From positions 1-50,327 of the forward strand of contig JAAERS010000151.1 of NCBI GenBank assembly GCA_024230095.1: a DNA stretch of 50,327 bases, written 5' to 3'. The notes below the pieces were generated by a model. It searched no databases, had not been told where the DNA came from, and saw only the letters and a program-made list of their open reading frames with translations. Positions 35,790 to 45,529 of the stretch are shown piece after piece. A program made the translations under genes and the position numbers. The DNA is from Gammaproteobacteria bacterium (lineage in GTDB: Bacteria > Pseudomonadota > Gammaproteobacteria > Pseudomonadales > Balneatricaceae). The first letter of the stretch is position 1. Each line of letters begins with the position of its first letter.

Positions 35790-38700
35790 CTCAAACTCTC
35801 AATTTCCTGCCACTGTTTTTGCAAACGCTTAGCCGATATTGGATTGCGAGTACCAAGTTGTTGAGCAAACAGAGAAACGCGGTATTCCTGCAATTGCCAA
35901 TAAAAATCATCCAGGGCATCAGCCATGGGCGTATATGGCAAACAACGTCCCTTAGCTTGATGGTAACGGGCCTGCCAATCTCGAAGCTCCTGCACCCATG
36001 CATTTTCTTTAGGCAACTGCTGACCAAAACGGCTCAGCCTATGCTCAACGGCCTTCATGTAACGTGGCAAATCAGACAACACAGCCAAGGGAGTGTGGGC
36101 TACAAAATCCTTACTTACCAAAGCGTCTAACTGGCCACCAATATCTTGATATACGTTTGCCCAAGCCAAATTAAGCTGCCCTTTTAACTGCTTTCGCAAG
36201 GACTGATGGGAGGTGAGCACTTGCATGACCAAGCCTACAACCCACTCAATAGCCTCAGGCAACTCTGCACGCTGCTGCAGGCTTTGCTTAAAGTCTGCTT
36301 GATTGCGCGGCCATGGCTGTTGCAAAAACACCTTCTCAAACGCCTTAGCATAAATTTGTTCACGCAAGTCAGGTGCCTTACCCACTGCCGCAAATAGTAG
36401 TTCCGCCTTGCGCATACTAGGCAAAGTCTTACCCAAGTGTTTAACTTGTTCATTGAGGGCAATACGATAAAGGCGCAACAAACCTTGACGATTTAAACCT
36501 TGAGCTTCTTGTAGGCTGTCGGCAAACACCACGGCAACACTTTTACCTTCATCTTTCAAAGCTGGCCAAACGGGTATTTTGGTTCCAGCTTGGCTGATAG
36601 TCACTTGTTCTGGGAGATCTGTTTGCGGATAGCTACTGAGATTCTTTTGCAACAACTGATGCTGTACCTTGGGTCGATTTTCACCCACACTACTCGCGTA
36701 TTTTACTAACAGGCTATCTATATCCCGGCCATAGTCCAAAAGCCCGCCATCATCAGCGATCAATTGAATACCCATTTGATACAAATTATCCAGCTCCACA
36801 CTGTGCAATAGCTGAACATCAAAGGGGCGGCCACTCATGCGCTGCAACTGCTTAGCCACCATGTCCAACAGATCAATGTTGTCTGGCGTCAAGGCTTCAT
36901 ATATAGCCAGCGCATAATTAGGTACGGGTACAAATGCCTTACGCTGGGCTTTCGGCAAACCACGAATAAGCGCCGAAATTTTATCCAACAATAGTCCCGG
37001 CACCAACCATGACAAACGTTTCACCGGTAAGCGCTTTAACTGATTCACCGGCACTTTAATGGTAACCCCATCGTGCTCGTTGCCTGGCTCAAACTGGTAA
37101 CTTAAAGGCCAACTCATATCCTGCCAATGCAGCTGATCTGGGAAAGCACTAACACTGACCGCATTAGCCTCATCACGCATCAGGTCTTGTTTTTCCATAA
37201 ACAGCAGCTTGGGCTGCCTTTTTTCAGCCCATTTGCGCCAACGCTCAAAGGCTACAGCACTGGTAACGAGGGAATCCGCTGTGGCTAGCTTGCTGGCGTA
37301 GAATTCAAATACTACACGATCATCAACTAGGATATCTCGACGGCGAGTTTTTGCTTCCAGCCCCTCTACTTGAGCTACCAAGTTGCGGTTAAAGGCTAAA
37401 AATTCACCTTTGGTCGTCAGATTTCCTTGTACCAAACCCTCCATAATGAGTAACTGTTGGCAAACATCTGCATCAATTTTTCCATAGGGCATCTTGCGCT
37501 GACTAGCCAGCACCAACCCATACAAACTCACCTGTTCCATGGCCATAACTTGACCTTGACGCTTATACCAACTGGGTTCTGAATAGCTATATTTGAGCAA
37601 CGACCCGGCCGTTTGCTCCACCCAGGCCGGCTCAATTTTAGCCACACCACGGGCGAATAAACGCGATGTTTCGACCAGTTCAGCTGCCATGATCCATGCA
37701 GGTGGTTTTTTATACACAGCCGAACCAGGGAATATGTGAAAGCGTCGTTGACGTGGGCCCAAAAAACTACCATCCTCGTCTTTATGACCAATATTACCCA
37801 ACAATCCTGTCAACAAGGCCCTATGTATGGCTTCATAACTGGCTACTTCCTGATTCAGCGAAAGCCCCATATGCTGACACATTAATAAAATCTGTCGATG
37901 CACTTCACGCCATTCACGCATGCGCATATAAGCCAAGTAATTTTTTCCACACCACTTACGCAACTGATTTTGGCTAAGTTCCTGACGCTGTTCTTCATGA
38001 TCCTGCCACAAATTGAGCAAGCTTAAGAAGTCCGAGTTGTTATCGCGCCATTGCTGGTGCTTTTGATCTGCTGCTTGCATTTTGTCTTGTGGACGATCCC
38101 GAGGATCTTGTATGGTCAGGGCAGCAGCAATCACCAGCACTTCTTGCAAAGCGCCCCATTGCTGGCCAGCCAAAATCATACGAGCAATACGTGGATCGAC
38201 AGGTAGACGGGCTATCTGTTTGCCGAGAGAGGTCAGGTGACGCCTCTCATCTAGGGCACCCAACTCTTGCAACAACTTCATACCATCATTTACGAAACGG
38301 CTATCTGGCATATCAATAAAAGGAAAGTCTGCCACCGCACCTAGTTTCAAATCATGCATTTGTAAGATGACCGAAGCCAAATTAGTGCGCAAAATTTCAG
38401 CATCGGTAAATTCAGGCCGGCTGATGAAATCATCTTCATCATACAAGCGAATACAAATGCCGGCTGCCACCCGCCCGCAGCGCCCTTTACGCTGATTGGC
38501 ACTGGCTTGAGAAATCGCTTCAATGGGCAAACGTTGTACTTTGGAACGGTAGCTATAACGGCTCAAACGCGCAGTACCTGGATCAATCACATAACGTATA
38601 CCGGGAACTGTGACCGAGGTTTCTGCCACATTAGTAGCTAATACAATACGCCGCCCTGCACCACCAGGTTGAAATACTTTTTGTTGTTCAGCAAAGCTCA

Positions 38701-39694
38701 AGCGCCCATAAAGAGGCATGATTTGCCACTGTGGCCGGTCTAGTTTGCGTAAGAATTGAGCAAGCTCGCGAATATCTCGTTCACCAGGCAGAAATATCAA
38801 CACATCCCCTGTGGATTGACCTTTGCCCCGTTCGTGTTTTTCAATTTCGCTGAGAGCCTGTTCCACACCATCCAATAAGGCTTGTTCACGCCCCATACCA
38901 CGGTCTTCGAGCTTACCTTCCTCATTCTTACCTTGAAACAAGGGTCGATACCATAAATCAACCGGATAAGTGCGCCCACTGACTTGTACCACAGGTGCAT
39001 CATTAAAATGCTTGGCAAAGCGCTCAACATCAATGGTGGCCGAGGTAATGATTAGTTTTAGGTCTTTTCTACGTTGCAATAACTGTTTGAGATAGCCCAA
39101 TAGGAAGTCAATATTAAGACTGCGCTCGTGGGCTTCATCGATAATGATCGTATCGTATCGCAATAAGTCCGGATCTTGGCGAGTTTCGGCGAGCAAAATG
39201 CCATCGGTCATAAGCTTAACCAAGGTATTAGGGGATACCTGTTCATTAAACCTAACCTGATAACCAACCTGCTGCCCCAAGGGGACTTGCAGTTCTTCGG
39301 CAATACGCTGAGCCACACTTCGCGCCGCCAAACGCCGCGGCTGGGTATGGCCAATAATGCCCTGCAAACCTCGCCCTGCTTCTAAACACAACTTGGGTAG
39401 CTGCGTGGTTTTACCAGAACCAGTTTCACCGGCCAAAACCACAACCTGGTTCTCTTCAATAAGAGTCACCAGCTTATCCCGCTGGTTAGATACGGGAAGA
39501 TCGGGGTAACTAATGTTGGGAAGCGCCTGTTGCCGCTGTTGCCATTTTTGTGTCGATGATTGCCACTGCGATAATAGTTGGCTGTGCATACGGTCAGCAG
39601 CCTGACCACGCTTTTCGCGCTGGGCAATTTTACGGTTCAAGCGCTGTAAATCTGGCAGATCTTTGGCAAGACATTGAGTAAGGTCTAAGGACAT
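35786..39694 (-). CDS. hrpA: ATP-dependent RNA helicase HrpA (DEAH box)
   Basis: A 1302-residue DEAH/RHA helicase. Motifs: VVLAGETGSGKTTQLPKL (Walker A), TQPRRLAA, IIIDEAHERSLNIDFLLGYL (DEAH box), ITSATID, FLPGERDI, LATNVAETSVTVPGI and QRKGRCGRVAAG. The long C-terminal region with the DUF3418-type domain is complete; E. coli HrpA has 1300 residues. HrpA acts in mRNA processing and rescue of stalled ribosomes. ATG at 39692-39694 is preferred; GTG lies two codons upstream. It ends by interlocking with the LysR stop codon. Confidence 0.97.
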   Translation of the reverse strand: MSLDLTQCLAKDLPDLQRLNRKIAQREKRGQAADRMHSQLLSQWQSSTQKWQQRQQALPNISYPDLPVSNQRDKLVTLIEENQVVVLAGETGSGKTTQLPKLCLEAGRGLQGIIGHTQPRRLAARSVAQRIAEELQVPLGQQVGYQVRFNEQVSPNTLVKLMTDGILLAETRQDPDLLRYDTIIIDEAHERSLNIDFLLGYLKQLLQRRKDLKLIITSATIDVERFAKHFNDAPVVQVSGRTYPVDLWYRPLFQGKNEEGKLEDRGMGREQALLDGVEQALSEIEKHERGKGQSTGDVLIFLPGERDIRELAQFLRKLDRPQWQIMPLYGRLSFAEQQKVFQPGGAGRRIVLATNVAETSVTVPGIRYVIDPGTARLSRYSYRSKVQRLPIEAISQASANQRKGRCGRVAAGICIRLYDEDDFISRPEFTDAEILRTNLASVILQMHDLKLGAVADFPFIDMPDSRFVNDGMKLLQELGALDERRHLTSLGKQIARLPVDPRIARMILAGQQWGALQEVLVIAAALTIQDPRDRPQDKMQAADQKHQQWRDNNSDFLSLLNLWQDHEEQRQELSQNQLRKWCGKNYLAYMRMREWREVHRQILLMCQHMGLSLNQEVASYEAIHRALLTGLLGNIGHKDEDGSFLGPRQRRFHIFPGSAVYKKPPAWIMAAELVETSRLFARGVAKIEPAWVEQTAGSLLKYSYSEPSWYKRQGQVMAMEQVSLYGLVLASQRKMPYGKIDADVCQQLLIMEGLVQGNLTTKGEFLAFNRNLVAQVEGLEAKTRRRDILVDDRVVFEFYASKLATADSLVTSAVAFERWRKWAEKRQPKLLFMEKQDLMRDEANAVSVSAFPDQLHWQDMSWPLSYQFEPGNEHDGVTIKVPVNQLKRLPVKRLSWLVPGLLLDKISALIRGLPKAQRKAFVPVPNYALAIYEALTPDNIDLLDMVAKQLQRMSGRPFDVQLLHSVELDNLYQMGIQLIADDGGLLDYGRDIDSLLVKYASSVGENRPKVQHQLLQKNLSSYPQTDLPEQVTISQAGTKIPVWPALKDEGKSVAVVFADSLQEAQGLNRQGLLRLYRIALNEQVKHLGKTLPSMRKAELLFAAVGKAPDLREQIYAKAFEKVFLQQPWPRNQADFKQSLQQRAELPEAIEWVVGLVMQVLTSHQSLRKQLKGQLNLAWANVYQDIGGQLDALVSKDFVAHTPLAVLSDLPRYMKAVEHRLSRFGQQLPKENAWVQELRDWQARYHQAKGRCLPYTPMADALDDFYWQLQEYRVSLFAQQLGTRNPISAKRLQKQWQEIESLS

Positions 39695-39948
39695 AAACAC
39701 TCAGGTAGTCAGGAATGAGGGCTTTCTACAATACATCGACATCAGGGCAATTGTGGCTATGCTCTGTGACTCTGTTAAAAGCGAACTCAGTCGGTCATTT
39801 AATTACACATAATCAGCCTTTAGCGTGCGTATTGCCATGTCACAGGGCAAACTCCCAGCTCCCACAAAGGCCTAGAATACAATAGAGGGCGTTATTTTAA
39901 GGATTTGCTGCATGAATGGCAAAACAGAATTATCAGCAATGAAAAATG
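39695..39948. other. Intergenic region upstream of hrpA
   Basis: It should hold the hrpA promoter (minus strand). On the plus strand TACAAT (39884 region) and AAGGA before an ATG at 39912 imitate gene signals, but the frame they serve runs antisense into fadD and is not considered real. No other structure was seen. Confidence 0.4.
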
Positions 39949-39977
39949 GGGGCCAGACCGACGGTCTAATTGGCCCC
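39949..39977 (-). terminator. Rho-independent terminator of fadD
   Basis: GGGGCCA (39949-39955) and TGGCCCC (39971-39977) pair, continued by GACC (39956-39959) with GGTC (39963-39966) after a four-base bulge. On the minus strand it is followed by CATTTTTC, eight bases after the fadD stop. Confidence 0.82.
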
Positions 39978-39984
39978 ATAATTA

Positions 39985-41601
39985 TTAGTCTCGCAGAGCG
40001 CGACGCAGGATTTTACCAACGTTGGTCTTTGGTAGTTCGTCCCGGAACTCCACTTCTTTGGGCACTTTATAGGCCGTCATTTGTTCACGACAATAGGCAA
40101 TCACTTCGTCTTCAGTAAGAGCTGGATTGGATTTGACGACAAATAACTTGACTGTTTCCCCTGAGGTCTCATGGGGTATTCCCACCGCAGCACACTCAAT
40201 GATATCAGGATGTTGGCTGGCCAAATCATCGATTTCATTAGGGTACACATTAAAGCCAGAAACAATGATCATATCTTTCTTACGATCGACCAAACGTACA
40301 AAGCCATCATCAGCAATAATAGCCACATCTCCGGTCTTGAACCAATCATCCAGCATGACATCGGCCGTAGCCTCAGGACGGTTCCAATAACCAGCCATAA
40401 CCTGTGGACCCCGTACGCACAATTCACCTTCTTCGCCATTAGCAAGTTGATTACCTTGCTCATCGACCACCATCACTTCCGTTGCCACAATCGGCTTACC
40501 AATATAGCCAACCCGAATATCGTCATGTGGGTTTAATGTCACCACCGGTGATGTTTCAGTGAGCCCATACCCCTCACGAACGCCGCAGCCAGTAATTTGT
40601 TGCCAACGATCTGCTGCTGCGTGAGTAAGTGCCATACCACCAGAGAGCGTTTGTTTGAGGTGACTAAAATCTAATTTAGCAAATTCAGGGTTATTACACA
40701 GTCCGACAAACAAGGTGTTTAGGCCGGCGAAAGAGCTAAATTTGTACTTACCTAGTTCTTTCACAAATCCAGGAATATCACGTGGATTAGGTATTAACAC
40801 CACATGATGCCCACAGTCACTCATGACCAAACTCAAAGTAAAGGCGTATATATGATATAGGGGCAATGGTGCAATGACTATTTCATTATCACCACTTAGG
40901 TCCTGCATCACTGATTCACGCACCTGTGTCATGTTGGCAACTAGGTTGCTATGCAACAGTTGGGCGCCCTTGGAAACACCCGTTGTGCCTCCTGTATATT
41001 GCAGCGCGGCCGTATCAGAGAGTTTTCTACCCACCGGTGTTGCCGCTTTGGCGCTACCCAAGGATAAGGACGAACGGAAGCTAACTGCCTGAGGCAGGCT
41101 ATATGCTGGTACTAGTTTTTTGACTCTTTTTACAACTGTATTAATGAGCAATCGCTTGGCAAAAGGATGCATATCCGCCAATTCTGTAACCAGTACCGTA
41201 TTAATGGAAGTTTTTGGCAACACCTGCTCGGCAAGATAGGCCATATTGGCCAGAATCAATAACGCCTTGGCACCAGAGTCATTGAATTGATGCTCCATTT
41301 CTCGCGCTGTGTACAAGGGGTTGGTATTAACAATGACGAGACCCGCTCGCATAGCACCAAATACGGCTATAGGAAATTGCAGTACATTCGGCAATTGAAT
41401 AGCAATACGATCGCCTGGCTGCAAGTCTGTATGGTTCTGAATATAGGAAGCAAACTGCTCACTATAACGATCCATGTCTCGAAAACTGAGGGTCAACCCC
41501 ATACAGGAAAAAGCGGGTTTGTCACCATATCGGCTACAAGCATCCAAAAACACATCAGCAGTAGATTGGTATGAGCCCATATCAATGGTTGGCACGGTCA
41601 T
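39985..41601 (-). CDS. fadD: Long-chain acyl-CoA synthetase
   Basis: A 538-residue AMP-forming ligase activating long-chain fatty acids to acyl-CoA. Motifs: LQYTGGTTGVSKGAQL (ATP-binding P-loop), IAPLPLYHIYAF, REGYGLTETSPVVTLNP, WFKTGDVAIIADDGFVRLVDR with DRKKDMIIVSGFNVYP (fatty-acyl synthetase signature), and the C-terminal catalytic lysine in LPKTNVGKILRRALRD. Slightly shorter than E. coli FadD (561). AGGA lies about ten bases upstream. Single transcript with its own terminator. With aceA and glcB it supports growth on fatty acids. Confidence 0.96.
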   Translation of the reverse strand: MTVPTIDMGSYQSTADVFLDACSRYGDKPAFSCMGLTLSFRDMDRYSEQFASYIQNHTDLQPGDRIAIQLPNVLQFPIAVFGAMRAGLVIVNTNPLYTAREMEHQFNDSGAKALLILANMAYLAEQVLPKTSINTVLVTELADMHPFAKRLLINTVVKRVKKLVPAYSLPQAVSFRSSLSLGSAKAATPVGRKLSDTAALQYTGGTTGVSKGAQLLHSNLVANMTQVRESVMQDLSGDNEIVIAPLPLYHIYAFTLSLVMSDCGHHVVLIPNPRDIPGFVKELGKYKFSSFAGLNTLFVGLCNNPEFAKLDFSHLKQTLSGGMALTHAAADRWQQITGCGVREGYGLTETSPVVTLNPHDDIRVGYIGKPIVATEVMVVDEQGNQLANGEEGELCVRGPQVMAGYWNRPEATADVMLDDWFKTGDVAIIADDGFVRLVDRKKDMIIVSGFNVYPNEIDDLASQHPDIIECAAVGIPHETSGETVKLFVVKSNPALTEDEVIAYCREQMTAYKVPKEVEFRDELPKTNVGKILRRALRD

Positions 41602-41827
41602 AGTATATAGTTCCTATTGTTGTTATAAATTGAACTTTACGCAATAGCATTAATATCTGTGTCGCTGTTAAAAATCCACGCTACGGATCATTTAAACTAC
41701 ATGAATCCCTCTGTACGCGCATTTTGCCTTGTCACAGAACAAAATTTTTAGCTCGTGAAAAGCTCTGAAGAATACGATAATTACCCGATCATTCTACACA
41801 TCCACATACTAAAGATAAAATATATTT

Positions 41828-41839
41828 AAACAAGTGTTT
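41828..41839. promoter_or_regulatory. PsrA-like inverted repeat upstream of fadD
   Basis: AAAC-N4-GTTT at 41828-41839 fits the core of the PsrA fatty-acid regulator site from Pseudomonas ((G/C)AAAC-N2-4-GTTT(G/C)), but the outer G/C are missing and it is over 220 bases from the fadD start. The rest of the 248-base gap (41602-41849) shows no gene. Confidence 0.22.
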
Positions 41840-41849
41840 TAATTAACCA

Positions 41850-42614
41850 CTAAATGACTTTTCCGTCACGCAGCACCAACAGGCTTCCAGGAAGCATAAC
41901 TTGCCACTGTTCATTGTCCGTCAGTGGGTCTGTCGCTACCACAGTAACAATGTCATCAGGGGTTGTTTGGGTACCAAAATCAACCTGCATATCGGCGTCT
42001 TTAAGGCAGGCCTCACCAAACGGCGCACGCCGAGTAATCCAACTAAGTTTGGTGGAACAGTAACAATATAAGTGTTCACCGTCGGACAACAGCATGTTGG
42101 ACACACCCAGAGCATGCAAATAATCCATACGTTGTTGCAAAAACAAACGTGTGGTCCAAGGATCTGAAGGGGGCTTAGGGAAAGCGCAACGCAACTCTCC
42201 CAATAGCCAACAAAATAAATGTTCGCTATCAGTACTACCCACGGGCAAGTAGTTTTGTAAAGATAACTGCTGATAACCGTGCACTTGACCATTGTGAGCA
42301 AAAGTCCAATGTCGCCCCCACAGCTCACGTTGAAACGGGTGGGTATTTTCCACACTCACTTGGCCCATATTGGCTTGGCGAATATGACTGATGACCACAT
42401 GGGACTTGATGGAATGCTGTTGCACTAATTGAGCAACGTGGGAATCAATGCTAGGTTGTGGGTCGTGAAACGAACGCGCACCTTTGCCAACATAAAAGGT
42501 AATGCCCCACCCATCAGCATGTGGTCCATTGCCACCACCACGTTGCATTAAACCGGTAAAGCTAAAACAAATATCAGTAGGTACGTTGGCGCTCATACCC
42601 ATTAGTTCACACAT
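41850..42614 (-). CDS. Class II glutamine amidotransferase (YafJ-like)
   Basis: A 254-residue protein with the N-terminal nucleophile: Met1 is removed to expose Cys2 (MCELMGMSANVPTDICFSFTG). Further class II features: GPHADGWGITFYVG, SHIRQANMGQVSVENTHPF and WTFAHNGQVHGY (glutamine-binding loop), and the late TDPLTDNEQWQVMLPGSLLVL. It matches the YafJ group, which lacks a partner synthase domain and has no proven role. It lies about 100 bases after the von Willebrand A gene on the same strand. Confidence 0.92.
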   Translation of the reverse strand: MCELMGMSANVPTDICFSFTGLMQRGGGNGPHADGWGITFYVGKGARSFHDPQPSIDSHVAQLVQQHSIKSHVVISHIRQANMGQVSVENTHPFQRELWGRHWTFAHNGQVHGYQQLSLQNYLPVGSTDSEHLFCWLLGELRCAFPKPPSDPWTTRLFLQQRMDYLHALGVSNMLLSDGEHLYCYCSTKLSWITRRAPFGEACLKDADMQVDFGTQTTPDDIVTVVATDPLTDNEQWQVMLPGSLLVLRDGKVI

Positions 42615-42716
42615 GCAAAATCCTTAAGAAAGATCCAATATTCCGTTTCAATCCGCTCATGCCACAACAACAATGATTACCCTTCTCATTTAACAAAATA
42701 CAACCCTTATGATAGG

Positions 42717-44636
42717 CTATTCTGTAACTTTAGTTCGGCCTTTTAATCGGAACCAAATAAGGGTCACAGCCAATATCAACAGCAAAATGCCGAACAAGGC
42801 GACTCGATTGTCAGCCTCAGTTTGTGCAGGTTCAGGTTCCACCGTTACTACTGGCTCTTCCGTTACTACTGGTTCTTCCGTTGCTACTGGCTCCGCAGCG
42901 GGTTCAGGTTGCGGATCTGGTTCATTCATTAGCTCTTGAACCGCCTCTGTGGCCTGCTCGTTACTAACCGGCAAGGGAAGGTCATCTTGCGCGTCAACTG
43001 TGATCGTTTCTTGCACATCTATAACCGTAACTTCTGGCAGATCTTCTACAGCCACAGACTGCGCTTGTTGTTGTTGTGCAACCTGCTTAGGCGTCAATAC
43101 ATTCACCTGCATGACTGGCACCGAATAATTAACGGACTTTCCATCCAAAGTCAGGCCATTAAACTGTAAGGATAAGGAATTAAGGGCTTCACTTTCTTGC
43201 CAACTTCCCTGCCACTTGTCAACCTGCAGAGCTATAGATTTTTGTAAACCGGTGCCATCTGCGCGCTGACCAGTCACAGTGACATTACTAGCATCCAGAT
43301 CCAGTTGTTTAAATAAAGGGGTTACACGGACCTTATAGCGCACTACCTGATCAATTTCTTGTTGGCTCACAAAATACTCAATGGGTGGATGGACGCGAAA
43401 GCTCCGCTCCACTTCTTGCACCTTACCGGCATAACTTAAACGGGCCCGCAATCTGTACAAGCCTAAGGCTTGTTGCGCCGGCATATCAATAGCCACTTCC
43501 CCTGAAGTTAAGCTTTGCTGGTGTCGCCATTGCAACTGTTGCTGGTCATCCTCCAGTTCCAACTGCAAATCAAATTCCGATAACAATGCGGCATCAGTAA
43601 TGGGACCTTCGGCATCTGCAATAGCGATTCGTAGGCGTGTTGACTGGCCAAGATAAATATTACTAGTTGGCAAGCGCAGATCCATTTGCAGCAAGCCTTT
43701 AACATTTACTCGTGTTACTTCGGCTTCATTAGAAGCGACAGTCCAAGTACCCTGCTCAGGTTGTTTAACAGTAACCACGTCGTGTGTACTGGATTCTTGC
43801 CACTGCACTTGTTCATTGCTTTTTTGGGCACTAATCACTTCACCATCAGGACTTTGTAGAGATACGCTATCATCACCATTCTTTTCAACCACAACGGTGA
43901 TACTTTGAGCCCCATCATTGACTACAAATGACTGCCGGTCATCTGATACGGGGGCTTGCTGCGTTAACACGCTATTATCCAGAGCACGCAAGAATATAGC
44001 CAATAACTGATCAGCATTTTCGGCCACAGCAAACAAACCATCCGTGCGACGCGCGATATCACCTAAAGTTTTTTTGTCAGCCGCATGGGACAAGCCAATG
44101 GCATGAACTAAGGCACCTGCATCAACATACTGCTGTGTAATATTTTGTATCAGCTCATTGCGGGCACGAATGTTGACCACTTCATTCTTAGCAATATCTA
44201 CCATGCCATCAGTTAACAAAATAACATGCAGGTTACGCTTACCCGATTGGGCCTGCTGACTAAATGCGGCGGTCTGCAAGGCACCGCCAATGTCCGTATA
44301 CTGTCCGTCAGAGCTTATGTTCTGCGCCGCTGCCAAAGCCTGCTCTCGCCACTTAGCATCAATCGCTCCATGGGGCACCACCAAGTTAGCATCATCAGCA
44401 AACTCCCAGACACCAGCATGTGCTTGTTCGGGCAACAATTGTGTTAGCACCTGCAAAGCCGGAACTCGTAAATTAAGTGGGTCTGTCTTTTTCATACTGC
44501 CCGAGACATCCACCAAGATGCGAATGTCAATCTGGCTATCTAGGTGTTGAACAGCAGCATGTGTTGAAGAAGCGATAACGCCAAACTGAATAAAGAGGAG
44601 TAGCGACAAGGCGAATAGCCGAGTAAAAATGGTCAT
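42717..44636 (-). CDS. Membrane-anchored von Willebrand factor A protein
   Basis: A 639-residue exported protein: signal peptide (LFALSLLLFIQFGVIASSTHA), then a von Willebrand A domain with the metal site DVSGSM (43-48), a conserved Thr/Asp pair (YTDIGGAL, LLTDGMVD), two or more beta-rich domains, a Pro/Glu-rich stretch with PEPAAEP and repeated EEPVVT, and one C-terminal helix (VALFGILLLILAVTLIWF) with a basic cytosolic tail. So it is anchored in the inner membrane with the A domain in the periplasm. Similar proteins occur alone or beside MoxR ATPases; no MoxR is seen here. Function unknown. Confidence 0.86.
   Translation of the reverse strand: MTIFTRLFALSLLLFIQFGVIASSTHAAVQHLDSQIDIRILVDVSGSMKKTDPLNLRVPALQVLTQLLPEQAHAGVWEFADDANLVVPHGAIDAKWREQALAAAQNISSDGQYTDIGGALQTAAFSQQAQSGKRNLHVILLTDGMVDIAKNEVVNIRARNELIQNITQQYVDAGALVHAIGLSHAADKKTLGDIARRTDGLFAVAENADQLLAIFLRALDNSVLTQQAPVSDDRQSFVVNDGAQSITVVVEKNGDDSVSLQSPDGEVISAQKSNEQVQWQESSTHDVVTVKQPEQGTWTVASNEAEVTRVNVKGLLQMDLRLPTSNIYLGQSTRLRIAIADAEGPITDAALLSEFDLQLELEDDQQQLQWRHQQSLTSGEVAIDMPAQQALGLYRLRARLSYAGKVQEVERSFRVHPPIEYFVSQQEIDQVVRYKVRVTPLFKQLDLDASNVTVTGQRADGTGLQKSIALQVDKWQGSWQESEALNSLSLQFNGLTLDGKSVNYSVPVMQVNVLTPKQVAQQQQAQSVAVEDLPEVTVIDVQETITVDAQDDLPLPVSNEQATEAVQELMNEPDPQPEPAAEPVATEEPVVTEEPVVTVEPEPAQTEADNRVALFGILLLILAVTLIWFRLKGRTKVTE
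42842..42895 (-). repeat. Three tandem 18-base repeats in the von Willebrand A gene
   Basis: CCGTTACTACTGGCTCTT at 42842-42859 is repeated at 42860-42877 with one change and at 42878-42895 with three. Being a multiple of three, the unit encodes six residues (EEPVVT-like) before the C-terminal helix and can expand or shrink without a frameshift. Confidence 0.85.
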
Positions 44637-44761
44637 GATGACGATGTCCAGTTAATCACTATGCAATGATACGTAGCGACCTATAATTGTTATTGTTCAC
44701 TTCTAACCTTACCAAAATTCCACCACAATAACTACGCTTATAAAACGGGTCATAAACACCC

Positions 44762-45211
44762 TCAATCAACGTCTAATTGTTGGATCTCAATAATATACTC
44801 ACCCCAATTATCAACCGCCACCTTGCGCTCAGATACGGCCCACTTTTTTACCGTCATGCCCGCTTTGATAGCACTCTTACCATCACCCGTTTGCAAAGGG
44901 TGCCAGCCAGGCAAGTCATCACCAGCGGCCACTAAGCGATAACCACAGGTTTCTGGCAACCAGCCAAATTGCGCCACATTATCAGGGGAGACCTTGGTAC
45001 AATCAGGCATTTTCTCCTGGCGCTGGTCATACACCTGACACTGACAGCTTTTTAGATCCAAATACCGACAGGCAACCCTTGTGTGATACATCAATGGCGC
45101 CTCGTCATCGATAATTTTCTGCAAGCAACATTTGCCACAACCATCACAAAGAGCCTCCCATTGCTGCTCACTCATCTCAGCAATAGGGGTAGATAGCCAG
45201 TATTTATCCAT
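44762..45211 (-). CDS. ycgN: YcgN/UPF0260 cysteine-cluster protein
   Basis: A 149-residue protein with the CxxCxxCC-type cluster CDGCGKCCLQKI, then CRYLDLKSCQCQVYDQRQEKMPDC, expected to bind a metal or iron-sulfur cluster. The segment WLPETCGYRLVAAGDDLPGWHPLQTGD is typical of YcgN. Function unknown. It ends in TGA at 44762-44764, which shows that TGA is a normal stop in this genome. It follows ycgL by 15 bases in the rnd-ycgL-ycgN order found in many gammaproteobacteria. Confidence 0.93.
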   Translation of the reverse strand: MDKYWLSTPIAEMSEQQWEALCDGCGKCCLQKIIDDEAPLMYHTRVACRYLDLKSCQCQVYDQRQEKMPDCTKVSPDNVAQFGWLPETCGYRLVAAGDDLPGWHPLQTGDGKSAIKAGMTVKKWAVSERKVAVDNWGEYIIEIQQLDVD

Positions 45212-45226
45212 AATATGATGCCAACC

Positions 45227-45523
45227 CTAGTAGTTAGGGTTAACCGGTGTTTTATATAAATCTAGCATATAGCCATCGGGCGCCGGCGGCATTTGTAAAA
45301 AATAACCTTTTTCTGCAATAGCATCCAAGATATCAGCCGCTTTAGCGCGAGCCAGTTGTTTATCTGCAGTCAGCAACATATCCATACGGTGCTCTGCTTT
45401 ACCGAACATGCTCATCAGCGCCTCTGGCACCTCAGATAGGCCTTTTGCTTTGGCCACATACAGGTACATTTCGTCTTTCCTGCTACTCCGGTAGATGGAG
45501 CAAATCATTTTGTCTTGGCTCAT
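45227..45523 (-). CDS. ycgL: YcgL-domain protein
   Basis: A 98-residue YcgL-family protein of unknown function: MICSIYRSSRKDEMYLYV, VPEALMSMFGKAEHRMDMLL and AIAEKGYFLQMPP are family landmarks. ATG at 45521-45523 is preceded by GAGG that overlaps the end of rnd, so it is translated after rnd in the same message; the inner ATG (MICSIY) is an alternative start. Confidence 0.92.
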   Translation of the reverse strand: MSQDKMICSIYRSSRKDEMYLYVAKAKGLSEVPEALMSMFGKAEHRMDMLLTADKQLARAKAADILDAIAEKGYFLQMPPAPDGYMLDLYKTPVNPNY

Positions 45524-45529
45524 AGGGCC

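Noticed and set aside
39912-40118. Plus-strand 68-residue frame with AAGGA before its ATG
   Set aside because: It runs antisense through the fadD terminator and 3' end, whose hairpin and coding sequence explain the bases; the product is not family-like.
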